Shown here: positions 6,960 through 15,516 of the stretch, in pieces
Numbering within the stretch: the stretch's first letter is position 1
Layout: the number at the start of each line of letters is the position of its first letter
Assembly (NCBI GenBank): GCA_937890135.1
Contig: CALBYC010000095.1
Location: 1 to 18,118, forward strand
DNA: 18,118 bases
Direction: 5' to 3'
From: an uncultured Parabacteroides sp.
Lineage (GTDB): Bacteria > Bacteroidota > Bacteroidia > Bacteroidales > Tannerellaceae
The notes under the pieces: model-generated
What the model was told of the DNA's origin: nothing
The model's input: the letters and a program-made list of their open reading frames with translations, nothing else
Databases searched by the model: none
Program-made: the position numbers and the translations under genes

Positions 6960-9368
6960 ATGAATAAGTTAACGACCATCTGTTTAAGCTTGGCTGTGTC
7001 GCTCGGGTTCAGCACGTCTCTTTTTGCCCATGCGGGAAGTGGGATAAACAAAGAAGAACAAGAAGCAAAGTCCGTTGCTTCACATTCTGACTTTACGTTT
7101 GGCAAAGGAACGTTCCTGCTAAACGGTAAACCTTTTGTAGTGAAAGCAGCCGAACTGCATTATCCCCGTATACCTCGTCCATATTGGGAACAACGCATCC
7201 AGCTGTGTAAAGCCTTAGGCATGAACACAGTCTGCTTGTATGTGTTTTGGAATGTGCATGAGTCCCAACCGGGTGTCTTTGATTTTGAAGGGCAGAATGA
7301 TTTGGCTGAGTTTTGCCGGTTGTGCCAAAAGAATGGAATGTATGTGATTTTACGTCCCGGACCATATGTGTGTGCCGAGTGGGAAATGGGCGGATTGCCA
7401 TGGTGGTTGTTGAAAAAGAAAGATATCCAGCTTCGGACGAATGATGCTTATTTTTTGGAGAGGGTCTCTGTTTTTGAAAAGGAGGTAGGCAAGCAAGTGA
7501 AAGATTTGACCATTCAAAAAGGAGGGCCTATCATCATGGTGCAAGTGGAGAATGAATACGGGGCTTATGCCGAGAATAAAGAATACGTGTCCAAAGTGAG
7601 GGACATTGTAAGGGCTAACTTTGAAGATGTTGCGCTTTTCCAATGCGATTGGTCTTCAAACTTCTTGAAAAATGGATTGGATGATTTGCTTTGGACGATG
7701 AATTTTGGCACGGGTGCCAACATCGACCAGCAGTTTGCCCCGTTGAAGGAAGTACGCCCCGATAGCCCATTGATGTGCAGTGAGTTTTGGAGCGGATGGT
7801 TTGACAAATGGGGGGCCAATCATGAAACACGTCCTGCCGATTTGATGGTGGCCGGAATTGACGAGATGCTTTCCAAAGGCATTTCTTTTAGCTTGTATAT
7901 GACCCATGGAGGAACCAATTGGGGGCATTGGGCGGGTGCTAATTCTCCCGGATATGCTCCCGATGTCACTTCTTATGATTATGATGCGCCGATTAGCGAA
8001 TCGGGGCAAACAACTCCGAAGTATTGGATATTACGCAAAACTCTTTCAAAATATATGCAGGGAGAAAAGCTGCCGAAAGTGCCGGCGGTCATCAAGCCGA
8101 TAAAGATTCCTGCATTCCGATTTACGGAATATGCTCCGGTTTTCCAAAACTTACCGGTTGCCAAAGAGGATGTTGACATTCATACGATGGAAGAGTATGA
8201 CCAGGGTTATGGGAGCATTGTTTACCGTACGGTTCTTCCTGAAATCTCTTCCAAAACTTTGTTGACTGTCAATGATGTGCATGATTATGCTCGCATCTAT
8301 TTGGATGGGCAGTATATCGGAAAGATAGACAGGCGTTATGACGAGAAACAGATCATGCTTCCTCCTTGCCGAAAAGGTGCGCAGTTGGATATTTTCGTGG
8401 AGGCTATGGGGCGCATCAATTATGGCGTTGCCATCAAGGATTTCAAAGGAATCACGAGGAATGTGACATTGACGGTTGATATGGACGGGCATCCTTTTGT
8501 TTGTGACTTGAAGAACTGGAAGGTTTTCAATTTGGGGGTCGAATATGAGTTCTTCCAGAAGATGGACTTCAAGCCTCTTGCCCGGCAAGTGTTTGCCGAG
8601 AAGGAACGTGTCCCGGGTTGCTATCGGGCTACTTTTAAGCTTGATAGGCCGAGTGATTCGTATCTTAATTTTGAAACATGGGGCAAGGGCCTGGTGTATG
8701 TGAATGGCATCGCTTTGGGACGCATTTGGGAAATAGGCCCCCAGCAGACTCTTTATGTCCCGGGCTGTTGGCTTAAGGAAGGGGAGAACGAAGTGCTGGT
8801 GTTCGATATCATCGGTCCGCGTGAAGCTCGTTCTGAAGGTTTGGCACAGCCTCTGTTGGATCAGTTGCAGGTGCAGAAGCCTTTGACGCACCGTGCTGAA
8901 GGGGAATCATTGGATTTGAAAGGTGAAACGCCTGTGGCTGCTGGCAGTTTCGCTCCGGGCAATGGCTGGAAAGAGGTCAAGTTTGCAAAGCCGGCGACAG
9001 GCCGTTATTTGTGTGTGGAGGCGTTGAATGGCTTGGATGGGACGGATTTGGCATGTATCGCCGAGCTATACGCATTGGATGAAAAGGGGAATCGCCTGTC
9101 CCGCGAACCTTGGACTGTCAAATATGCGGATAGCGAGGATGTCGCCAACGTGAATCGATCGGCGGATAAGATATTTGATTTGCAGGAATCCACTTATTGG
9201 AGCACGGTCAAGGGCGGGGCTTATCCTCATGCCGTTGTCATAGATTTGGGTAGTGAACGTACGCTTTCCGGAATCCAGTATTTGCCGAGGATGGAAAAAG
9301 AGGTGCCGGGCGGCATTAAAGACTATAAGATATATGTGAAAGAGAGTCCGTTTCAAGTGAATCCTTAA
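6960..9368 (+). CDS. Secreted GH35 beta-galactosidase with C-terminal discoidin-like domain
   Basis: An 802-residue glycoside hydrolase family 35 enzyme that would release terminal beta-galactose from glycans. A signal peptide (1 to about 23, ending LFAHA) without a lipobox cysteine directs it to the periplasm or surface. The (beta/alpha)8 domain (about 45-375) begins FLLNGKPFVVKAAELHYPRIP, and carries WNVHE (97-101), RPGPYVCAEWE (132-142), the acid/base Glu199 in VENEYG, and the nucleophile Glu275 in CSEFWSGWFDKWG. Jelly-roll domains follow (about 400-640), with FETWGKGLVYVNGIALGRIW being typical of GH35. The last 130 residues resemble an F5/8 type C (discoidin, CBM32-like) module ending in GIKDYKIYVKES. 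The gene has its own -7 element behind the ackA terminator. A glycosyltransferase starts seven bases after its stop, an unusual partner for a degradative enzyme. Confidence 0.95.
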   Translation: MNKLTTICLSLAVSLGFSTSLFAHAGSGINKEEQEAKSVASHSDFTFGKGTFLLNGKPFVVKAAELHYPRIPRPYWEQRIQLCKALGMNTVCLYVFWNVHESQPGVFDFEGQNDLAEFCRLCQKNGMYVILRPGPYVCAEWEMGGLPWWLLKKKDIQLRTNDAYFLERVSVFEKEVGKQVKDLTIQKGGPIIMVQVENEYGAYAENKEYVSKVRDIVRANFEDVALFQCDWSSNFLKNGLDDLLWTMNFGTGANIDQQFAPLKEVRPDSPLMCSEFWSGWFDKWGANHETRPADLMVAGIDEMLSKGISFSLYMTHGGTNWGHWAGANSPGYAPDVTSYDYDAPISESGQTTPKYWILRKTLSKYMQGEKLPKVPAVIKPIKIPAFRFTEYAPVFQNLPVAKEDVDIHTMEEYDQGYGSIVYRTVLPEISSKTLLTVNDVHDYARIYLDGQYIGKIDRRYDEKQIMLPPCRKGAQLDIFVEAMGRINYGVAIKDFKGITRNVTLTVDMDGHPFVCDLKNWKVFNLGVEYEFFQKMDFKPLARQVFAEKERVPGCYRATFKLDRPSDSYLNFETWGKGLVYVNGIALGRIWEIGPQQTLYVPGCWLKEGENEVLVFDIIGPREARSEGLAQPLLDQLQVQKPLTHRAEGESLDLKGETPVAAGSFAPGNGWKEVKFAKPATGRYLCVEALNGLDGTDLACIAELYALDEKGNRLSREPWTVKYADSEDVANVNRSADKIFDLQESTYWSTVKGGAYPHAVVIDLGSERTLSGIQYLPRMEKEVPGGIKDYKIYVKESPFQVNP

Positions 9369-9375
9369 TCTGTGG

Positions 9376-10635
9376 ATGGAACAAGAAATGAAAGTCGTAT
9401 TATTGAACACTTATTCCCGGACAGGCGGTGCGGCAGTTGCTGCCGTCCGCCTGTTGAGGGCTTTGCAGAAACAGGGCGTATCGGTGCAAATGTGTGTTTT
9501 GCATAAGGAGAGGGGGGATAAGCTGATCGAATCTGTGGAGAAAAGCCATTGCGCCCGTTTCCTCAACCGGATTCGTTTTTATTGGGAAAGGATGGTCATC
9601 TTTTTGCATAACCATTTCAATCGCTCGCAATTATTTAGGGTTTCCATTGCCAACACGGGGATAGACATTAGCGGGATGCCGTGCGTGAAAGAGGCAGATG
9701 TCATCCATTTGCATTGGATAAACCAAGGCTTCTTGTCGTTGACGGACATAAAACGGTTGGTGGCGTTGGGAAAACCTATCGTTTGGACGATGCATGATAT
9801 GTGGCCTTGCACGGGGATATGCCATCATGCCCGTGATTGCCAATCTTTTCACCAATTGTGCGGAGCTTGTTTCTATTTGGACAGCCATGCGGCTTACGAC
9901 TTGTCCACTCGGGTTTATCGAAAGAAACAGGAAATATACGAAGGGGCGGACATTTCCTTTGTGGGTTGTAGCAAATGGATAGCATCATTAGGAAGGAAGA
10001 GCGCATTGTTGCGGGGGAAACGTGTCTTGGATATCCCCAACCCGATTGACAGGTCGCTTTTCCAGCCCGCCGATAAAAAAGAAAGCCGGGAAATCTTGTC
10101 ATTGCCCCGAGACAAGAAGTTAGTCCTTTTTGGTGCTTTGAATGTGACGGACGAGCGCAAGGGAGTGGGATATCTTTTCAAGGCATTGCCCTTGTTGGAT
10201 CAATCCGTGGAGTTGGTCGTGTTCGGTCAGGTGAAAAGCGACATACGGAGGCTTGTCCCCGTGCCGATACATTCCTTGGGCTACTTGTCCGACGAAAAGA
10301 AGATAGTTTCTTTATACAATGCGGTTGATTTGTTTGTCACGTCTTCATTGGATGACAATCTGCCCAATATGATTATGGAGGCCATGGCATGTGGAACACC
10401 TTGTGTGGGATTCCGCACCGGTGGCATCCCGGAGATGATCGACCATTTGGTGAATGGATATGTCGCAGAATATGCCGATGAGGCAGATTTGGCGAAGGGT
10501 ATCGAGTGGGTACTGGGGCATCCCGACAAGAAGGAGCTATCGGACGCTTGCCTTGCCAAAGTGCGAAGATGTTATGCCGAGGATGTCGTGGCAAAACAGT
10601 ATATGAATTTGTATGGTGAAATCTGTCATCATTGA
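9376..10635 (+). CDS. GT4-type glycosyltransferase with a cysteine cluster
   Basis: A 419-residue cytosolic or membrane-associated retaining glycosyltransferase of the GT-B fold, which would add a sugar from a nucleotide donor to a lipid-linked or protein glycan. The N-terminal acceptor domain opens LLNTYSRTGGAAVAAVRLLRAL, with the glycine-rich turn of the family. The donor domain carries the GT4 E-X7-E-like region SSLDDNLPNMIMEAMACGTP (323-342). Between them, residues 141-166 read DMWPCTGICHHARDCQSFHQ and then LCGACF, a cluster of five cysteines that suggests a small metal-binding loop. Two starts are possible, 9376 (MEQEMKV) and 9388 (MKVVLL); the second matches the usual family start. It follows the GH35 gene by seven bases and is probably co-transcribed with it. 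The sugar and acceptor cannot be read from the sequence. Confidence 0.9.
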   Translation: MEQEMKVVLLNTYSRTGGAAVAAVRLLRALQKQGVSVQMCVLHKERGDKLIESVEKSHCARFLNRIRFYWERMVIFLHNHFNRSQLFRVSIANTGIDISGMPCVKEADVIHLHWINQGFLSLTDIKRLVALGKPIVWTMHDMWPCTGICHHARDCQSFHQLCGACFYLDSHAAYDLSTRVYRKKQEIYEGADISFVGCSKWIASLGRKSALLRGKRVLDIPNPIDRSLFQPADKKESREILSLPRDKKLVLFGALNVTDERKGVGYLFKALPLLDQSVELVVFGQVKSDIRRLVPVPIHSLGYLSDEKKIVSLYNAVDLFVTSSLDDNLPNMIMEAMACGTPCVGFRTGGIPEMIDHLVNGYVAEYADEADLAKGIEWVLGHPDKKELSDACLAKVRRCYAEDVVAKQYMNLYGEICHH

Positions 10636-10646
10636 AAATATTTGCC

Positions 10647-10654
10647 TATTTTTG
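10647..10654 (+). promoter_or_regulatory. Possible internal promoter before the GT2 gene
   Basis: TATTTTTG matches the TAnnTTTG -7 element in the 97-base gap between the GT4 and the GT2 genes; transcription would begin near 10660 with a leader of about 70 bases. No TTTG -33 element is seen at 19-21 bases, so this is a weak candidate that may let the three downstream genes be expressed separately from the GH35-GT4 pair. Confidence 0.4.
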
Positions 10655-10732
10655 TTCTCAGAATGTGGCAGTTGGTATGTTTATGGACGTAAGGATGCTG
10701 ATTGCCAAGATTGAAATGATTAAAAACAGAAT

Positions 10733-11680
10733 ATGAAGTCTCCTCGTTTGACTATCGTTGTCCCCTGCTTCAATGAAGAGCTTGTTTTGAAGGAAACAGC
10801 TGAAACTTTGATGCGCTTGATAGATAGGTTGGTTGAGGAAGGGAAAATAGCGGAGGACAGTTGCATTTTGCTTGTGAATGACGGAAGTTGTGATGATACA
10901 TGGAGCCTCATTCGTCAGCTTCACGAAAAAGATGGCCGTGTAAAAGGGCTGAACTTGTCCATCAACACGGGACAGCAGAATGCTTTGATGGCAGGGTTGT
11001 TGCAAGCGGGAGGCAGGAGTGATGTCATCATATCGATTGATGCCGATCTGCAGGATGATGTCAACAGCATAGGTGAAATGCTGGATGCTTACCATGAGGG
11101 GGCTGACATTGTCTACGGAATCCGCCGTTCGCGCAAGAAAGATTCATTTTTCAAACGGACGACCGCCCAGTTGTTCTATCGTTGCATGTCTCTTTTGGGT
11201 GCGAAAACCATTTACAACCATGCCGATTTCCGGCTGATGAGCCGTGCTGCCGTCCGGCAATTGGAAGAGTATCCGGAAAGGAATCTTTTCCTGCGCGGAA
11301 TCATTCCTCAATTGGGGTGCAACGCGGCTTATGTCTACTACGACAGGCTCGTGCGGAATGGAGGCACAACTAAATATTCCTTGCAGAAAATGTTTAATTT
11401 CGCCGTGGAGGGCATAACCTCCTTTTCCATCCGTCCGCTTCGCCTCATCGCTTCCTTGGGCTTCCTCTTTTTGTTTTGTAGCTTGGTCGCCATTGGATAT
11501 ACGCTCTATGCTTGGTTTGGCGGAGAAACAGTTGCGGGATGGGCTTCTTTGATGATTTCCGTATGGTTTTTGGGAAGTTTGATATTGATAGCCATAGGCA
11601 TAACGGGTGAATACATTGGAAAAATATATTTGGAGGTCAAGCAGCGTCCTCGTTATCATGTTACAGAGTACTTAGATTAA
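10733..11680 (+). CDS. Membrane-anchored GT2 glycosyltransferase (DPM1/GtrB/ArnC-like)
   Basis: A 315-residue protein with an N-terminal GT-A domain and two C-terminal transmembrane helices (about 237-262 and 270-293). It has the layout of polyprenyl-phosphate glycosyltransferases such as GtrB, which load a single sugar onto undecaprenyl phosphate on the cytosolic face. The start of the catalytic domain is TIVVPCFNEE (7-16), with VNDGSCDDT (48-56), the metal-binding DADLQDD (103-109), and HADFRLMSR (163-171). The product, an undecaprenyl-phosphate sugar, would be the donor for a GT-C enzyme acting outside the membrane. The YfhO-family protein two genes downstream is a plausible user. The next gene starts six bases after its stop. 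Confidence 0.92.
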   Translation: MKSPRLTIVVPCFNEELVLKETAETLMRLIDRLVEEGKIAEDSCILLVNDGSCDDTWSLIRQLHEKDGRVKGLNLSINTGQQNALMAGLLQAGGRSDVIISIDADLQDDVNSIGEMLDAYHEGADIVYGIRRSRKKDSFFKRTTAQLFYRCMSLLGAKTIYNHADFRLMSRAAVRQLEEYPERNLFLRGIIPQLGCNAAYVYYDRLVRNGGTTKYSLQKMFNFAVEGITSFSIRPLRLIASLGFLFLFCSLVAIGYTLYAWFGGETVAGWASLMISVWFLGSLILIAIGITGEYIGKIYLEVKQRPRYHVTEYLD

Positions 11681-11686
11681 ATAGTT

Positions 11687-12448
11687 ATGGATATATCTCC
11701 TAAATTTACAATCATTACGATTACATACAATGCCGCCCGTTGGCTTGAACGGACTGTGTTAAGCATATTGAGCCAGTCTTATCCGAACATCGAATATGTG
11801 GTTATTGACGGAGGATCGACTGACGGGACAGTGGATATTATCAAACAATATGCACCGGGCATCTCTTTTTGGGTGAGCGAACCCGATAAGGGTTTGTATG
11901 ATGCGATGAACAAGGGATTGCGCCATGCTACGGGCGATTACGTTTGGTTTATCAATGCGGGCGACACATTGCAGACTGCTGACACGTTGCAACGGGTCGT
12001 TATGAAGATCAGCAAAAAGAGGAGTCTGCCTGACATCATCTATGGCGAGACGGCCATCGTGGATGCCCGGGGGCGGATGATAGGTATGCGCCGGCTGCAT
12101 GCTCCGAAGGAGTTGACATGGAAAAGCTTCCGGATGGGAATGCTGGTTTGCCACCAGTCTTTCATTGTCAAGCGTGCCATTGCGCCGGAATACGACTTGC
12201 AGTATCGTCTGAGTGCCGATTACGACTGGTGCATCCGTTGCATGAAACGGGCAAGGTCGATTTACAACAGCAAAATCGTATTGACGAATTATTTGGAAGA
12301 AGGACTCTCCACGCAACAGCGGAAAGCTTCTTTGAAGGAACGGTATGACATTATGTGTAAATATTATGGTAAATTTGCAACCGTTGTTTTGCATGGATGG
12401 TTTGCACTCCGTTTCTATTTTGCCAAGTGCTTTCAGGGGAGGGTGTGA
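11687..12448 (+). CDS. GT2 glycosyltransferase, WcaE-like
   Basis: A 253-residue soluble GT-A glycosyltransferase. The N-terminus TIITITYNAARWLERTVLSI (8-27) is typical of family 2, followed by VIDGGSTDGT (39-48) for nucleotide binding, EPDKGLYDAMNKG (65-77), and INAGD (89-93) in the place of the DXD metal motif. The phrase EPDKGLYDAMNKG followed by a GDYVWFINAGD stretch is shared with colanic-acid-type WcaE enzymes. It lacks membrane helices. A six-base gap links it to the upstream membrane GT2 gene, so both are surely co-translated from one mRNA; the YfhO gene begins 53 bases later. Donor and acceptor sugars are unknown. Confidence 0.9.
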   Translation: MDISPKFTIITITYNAARWLERTVLSILSQSYPNIEYVVIDGGSTDGTVDIIKQYAPGISFWVSEPDKGLYDAMNKGLRHATGDYVWFINAGDTLQTADTLQRVVMKISKKRSLPDIIYGETAIVDARGRMIGMRRLHAPKELTWKSFRMGMLVCHQSFIVKRAIAPEYDLQYRLSADYDWCIRCMKRARSIYNSKIVLTNYLEEGLSTQQRKASLKERYDIMCKYYGKFATVVLHGWFALRFYFAKCFQGRV

Positions 12449-12501
12449 GATGCCATATCAAGAGAGCGATTTTGAACAAGATAATCATTAAACAGAAATA
12501 A

Positions 12502-15024
12502 ATGCAGCAGTTACTAAAAAAATGGATGAAGCATATTGTGGCGATTTTGGTGTTGTTGGTCGTGACAATAGTCTATTTTTCTCCGTCTGTCTTAGATGGG
12601 AAAGTGCTCCGTCAGGGAGATGATATCAAAGCAACAGGCATGGGGCAAAGCCAGATGAAAAAGTTCGAGGATAGTGCCGCTCCTGGTGAATTCAGCGCCT
12701 GGTCTGATGCGATGTTCGGCGGCATGCCCTATGTCGTCGGTTATGGCAACCCCGCACCGGATTTGCCTCGTTATTCGGTGATAGATCGGATTTTCAAGTC
12801 GCTCAGCTATTCGGATGCTTCTATGATCTTCGTAGGGCTTGTTTCCTTCTATTTGCTGATGTGCGTGATGGGAGCCAGTTGGTGGTTGGCATTGGCAGGC
12901 GCTTTTGCTTTTGCCCTTGCATCCTATAACGTCATCATCATCGAGGCCGGCCATATCGTAAAAGGGTATGTCATCGGATATATGCCCGTTACCTTGGCGG
13001 GAATGGCCTTGTTGTTCAAACGCAAGTACTTGTGGGGCGCAATTGTCTTTTTGCTGGGAGTCGCTCTTTCCATAGGCAACAACCATATCCAGATAACATA
13101 TTATCTTTTCCTCCTTTGCTTGTTTGTCTACATGGGCTATTTGGTCGCGAAGGTGAAGGCGAAAGAGTTTGCCGAATTGGGCAAAGTGTCGGCTATCATG
13201 GTCGTATGTATCATCGTTGCCGTTCTTCCCGGTGCGAAGAATTTGTATAGCAATTGGGAATTGGGAAAACATTCCATCCGTGGGGCATCCGAATTGACTC
13301 CTAAGGCGAATGCGACCGGTGTTATGGAAAAGAAGTCATCCGGCTTGGACAAGGACTATGCTTTTGCATGGAGCTATGGCAAGGCGGAGTTGCTGACGGC
13401 CTTGGTCCCGGATGTGTACGGAGGTGGTTCGGGCGGGACCTTGGGGCAAGATTCCGAATTTTATAAAGAAGCGAAAGCGGCTGGGGCAAAGCTGGGCAAA
13501 GAGATACAAGCTCCCACCTATTGGGGGGAAAAAGTGTTTACTTCCGGACCGGTCTACTTCGGTGCTGTCGTCTGCTTTTTGTTTGTCTTGGGCATGTTTG
13601 TCGTCAAGAACCCGATGAAGTGGTGGCTGTTTGCTGGCGCGCTGTTCATGACGCTTCTGGCTTTGGGGCGGAACTTGGACGGCTTCAATGACTTCATGTT
13701 CCATCATTTGCCGATGTACAACAAGTTCCGTACGGTGGAGATGGCATTGGTCATACCCAATATGGTTGTCCCTATTATCGGAATATGGGGATTGATGGAA
13801 CTCTTTTCCGGCAAGGTGGAGCGCAAGACTTTCCTGCGCGGCTTCTATGCCTCCTTGGCATTGACGGGCGGGCTGTCTCTTGTTTTGTGGGCTTGTCCTA
13901 CGCTCTTGCTTGATTTCCATTCTTCTTATGACGCGCAATACCAACTGCCTGAGAATTTCTACAACGCATTGCTGATGGATAGGGCTTCTATGGCTTCCTC
14001 TGACGCTTTGCGCTCCTTGTTGTTCATCCTTGTCGCAGCGGCTTTGGTCGCCTGGTATGCTGTCTCGAAAAACCAAAAAAAGACGGCTACGTATGTGAGC
14101 GTGGCGATGGCGGTGTTGATCGCTGGCGATTTGTGGGGCGTGGACAAGCGTTACTTGAATGATAACAGTTTTTATCCGAAACAGGACATTGAGAATGTTT
14201 ACGCCGAATCGACGGCGGATAAGATCATCTTGCAGGACAAGTCCAACTTCCGTGTCGTCAACTTGAATAATCCATTTCAAGAGACCCAGACCTCTTATTA
14301 CCATCATTCCATCGGTGGATACCATGCAGCCAAGTTGCGCCGATATAACGAATTGATCGAACATCGTTTGCAAGGCGAGCTGAATGCTATCATAGGGGTG
14401 TTTGAGGGAGCGAAGAGTTTGGATGACTTCTTGCCAGTTTTTGCTGCTTGTCCCACTTTGAACATGTTGAATACACGGTATGTCATCTATAACCCGCAGC
14501 AACCTCCGTTGGTCAATCCGTACGCTGATGGCAATGCGTGGTTCGTGAAGGAGTTGGTTCAAGTGGAAAATGCGGATGAGGAGATTGCTTCTTTGGATAA
14601 GATTGACCCGAAGAAGACGGCAGTCGTGGATAAACGTTTTGCCGGCTTGATTGCCGGTTTCAGTCCGCAAGCGGACTCGACGGCTACGATTCAGCTGGAT
14701 TCCTATCGCCCGAATAAGTTGGTGTATAGTTCGCAGTCCCAGACGGAACAGCTGGCTGTCTTTTCTGAAATCTATTATCAACCTGGCTGGAAAGCTTCTA
14801 TCGACGGAAAGCCGGTGGAACATTTCCGTGCGGATTGGATTCTTCGTGCCATGCGCGTACCGGCAGGCAAACATGAAATCGTCTTTGAATTTAAGCCGGA
14901 AGGGTATATTGTTGCAGCGAACGTTTCAGCTTACAGCAGTTTCCTGATCTTGCTTTTGTTGGTCGCATCGGTTGTCTATTCGATAGTCAAGGAGCTTAAA
15001 ACATCCTCCCGGAAGAATGAATAA
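12502..15024 (+). CDS. YfhO-family polytopic membrane protein, probable GT-C glycosyltransferase
   Basis: An 840-residue inner-membrane protein. A first helix (about 10-30) is followed by an extracytoplasmic loop with RQGDD (38-42); roughly eleven further hydrophobic segments lie between 103 and 545. A soluble domain of about 260 residues follows, then one last helix (about 811-831). The segments NHIQITYY (194-201) and LPMYNKFRTVEMAL (403-416) and the C-terminal domain with YYQPGWKASIDGK are features of the YfhO family. In Bacillus, YfhO is involved in glycosylating lipoteichoic acid, using undecaprenyl-phosphate sugar. Bacteroidetes make no teichoic acid, so the acceptor here must differ. 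Asp40/Asp41 sit where GT-C enzymes keep the catalytic acid; that role is inferred. Position after two GT2 genes and before a strong terminator makes it the last gene of the module. Confidence 0.88.
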   Translation: MQQLLKKWMKHIVAILVLLVVTIVYFSPSVLDGKVLRQGDDIKATGMGQSQMKKFEDSAAPGEFSAWSDAMFGGMPYVVGYGNPAPDLPRYSVIDRIFKSLSYSDASMIFVGLVSFYLLMCVMGASWWLALAGAFAFALASYNVIIIEAGHIVKGYVIGYMPVTLAGMALLFKRKYLWGAIVFLLGVALSIGNNHIQITYYLFLLCLFVYMGYLVAKVKAKEFAELGKVSAIMVVCIIVAVLPGAKNLYSNWELGKHSIRGASELTPKANATGVMEKKSSGLDKDYAFAWSYGKAELLTALVPDVYGGGSGGTLGQDSEFYKEAKAAGAKLGKEIQAPTYWGEKVFTSGPVYFGAVVCFLFVLGMFVVKNPMKWWLFAGALFMTLLALGRNLDGFNDFMFHHLPMYNKFRTVEMALVIPNMVVPIIGIWGLMELFSGKVERKTFLRGFYASLALTGGLSLVLWACPTLLLDFHSSYDAQYQLPENFYNALLMDRASMASSDALRSLLFILVAAALVAWYAVSKNQKKTATYVSVAMAVLIAGDLWGVDKRYLNDNSFYPKQDIENVYAESTADKIILQDKSNFRVVNLNNPFQETQTSYYHHSIGGYHAAKLRRYNELIEHRLQGELNAIIGVFEGAKSLDDFLPVFAACPTLNMLNTRYVIYNPQQPPLVNPYADGNAWFVKELVQVENADEEIASLDKIDPKKTAVVDKRFAGLIAGFSPQADSTATIQLDSYRPNKLVYSSQSQTEQLAVFSEIYYQPGWKASIDGKPVEHFRADWILRAMRVPAGKHEIVFEFKPEGYIVAANVSAYSSFLILLLLVASVVYSIVKELKTSSRKNE

Positions 15025-15065
15025 TGGTTTTGTGGCTTCCCGTAGTAATTGATACCTTAGAAAAT

Positions 15066-15112
15066 AACTTCCGGAAGTGAGGTCGTTTATAAAAACCTCA
15101 CTTCCGGAAGTT
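15066..15112. terminator. Strong bidirectional intrinsic terminator
   Basis: AACTTCCGGAAGTGAGGT (15066-15083) and ACCTCACTTCCGGAAGTT (15095-15112) form a perfect 18-bp stem with an 11-base loop. The + strand continues TTTTATTTTAA; the - strand continues ATTTTCTAAG. It lies between the convergent YfhO and HxlR-regulator genes and can end both transcripts. Each arm also contains the self-complementary 12-mer ACTTCCGGAAGT, so alternative pairing within one arm is possible. Confidence 0.93.
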
Positions 15113-15119
15113 TTTTATT

Positions 15120-15491
15120 TTAAAGTCCTTTTTCATATATTTTCCTGTGTTTGAGGATGGATTTCATGTGGTTGAGCGCCCAATCGGTCAGTGAGTTGAT
15201 GATGGGCACCAAGCTTTCCCCGGAATCTGTTAATTCATATTCTACCCGGATAGGTACTTCTGGATAGACCGTTCGTGTTAATAATCCGTCTACTTCTAAG
15301 ACATGCAGTGTGTTTGCCAAAACCTTGGACGAAATATCCGGTATGCATTTCCCTAATTGGTTAAAGCGGGTACGTCCGTTTTCATGCAATAGGATAATAA
15401 TCAGCAAAGCCCATTTGTTGCCGAAGCGTGCCACTACATTCCGGATAGGGCAAATCTCTACAAAGGAAGATTTTTCTAAATTTTTTGTCAT
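15120..15491 (-). CDS. HxlR-family winged-helix transcriptional regulator
   Basis: A 123-residue DNA-binding protein of the HxlR (MarR-like winged helix) family. After a short N-terminal tail, ICPIRNVVARFGNKWALLII (13-32) holds the conserved cysteine Cys14, which in relatives such as YodB and HypR senses electrophiles or disulfide stress. FNQLGKCIPDISSKVLANTLHVLE (43-66) is the recognition helix region, and YELTDSGESL (85-94) is the wing and following helix. A second cysteine (Cys49) sits in the recognition region. The gene is divergent from the cupin gene, with a 163-base shared control region rich in GTTAC/GTAAC sites. The regulator probably represses itself and the cupin gene; the signal is unknown. 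Confidence 0.93.
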   Translation of the reverse strand: MTKNLEKSSFVEICPIRNVVARFGNKWALLIIILLHENGRTRFNQLGKCIPDISSKVLANTLHVLEVDGLLTRTVYPEVPIRVEYELTDSGESLVPIINSLTDWALNHMKSILKHRKIYEKGL

Positions 15492-15516
15492 GGTAATCTC
15501 TTTGTTTTCAACAAAA

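Noticed and set aside
10636..10732. Riboswitch or attenuator in the gap before the membrane GT2 gene
   Set aside because: Only a loose TGGCA/TGCCA pairing can be seen, without a terminator alternative or a known aptamer pattern.
11759..12394. 211-residue - strand frame within the WcaE-like GT2 gene
   Set aside because: Antisense shadow of a GT2 gene with clear motifs; no signal, domain or start context.
13336..14874. 512-residue open frame on the - strand inside the YfhO gene
   Set aside because: It lies fully antisense to a well-supported gene, is rich in His, Gln and Arg without domain features, and is explained by codon bias of the + strand gene.
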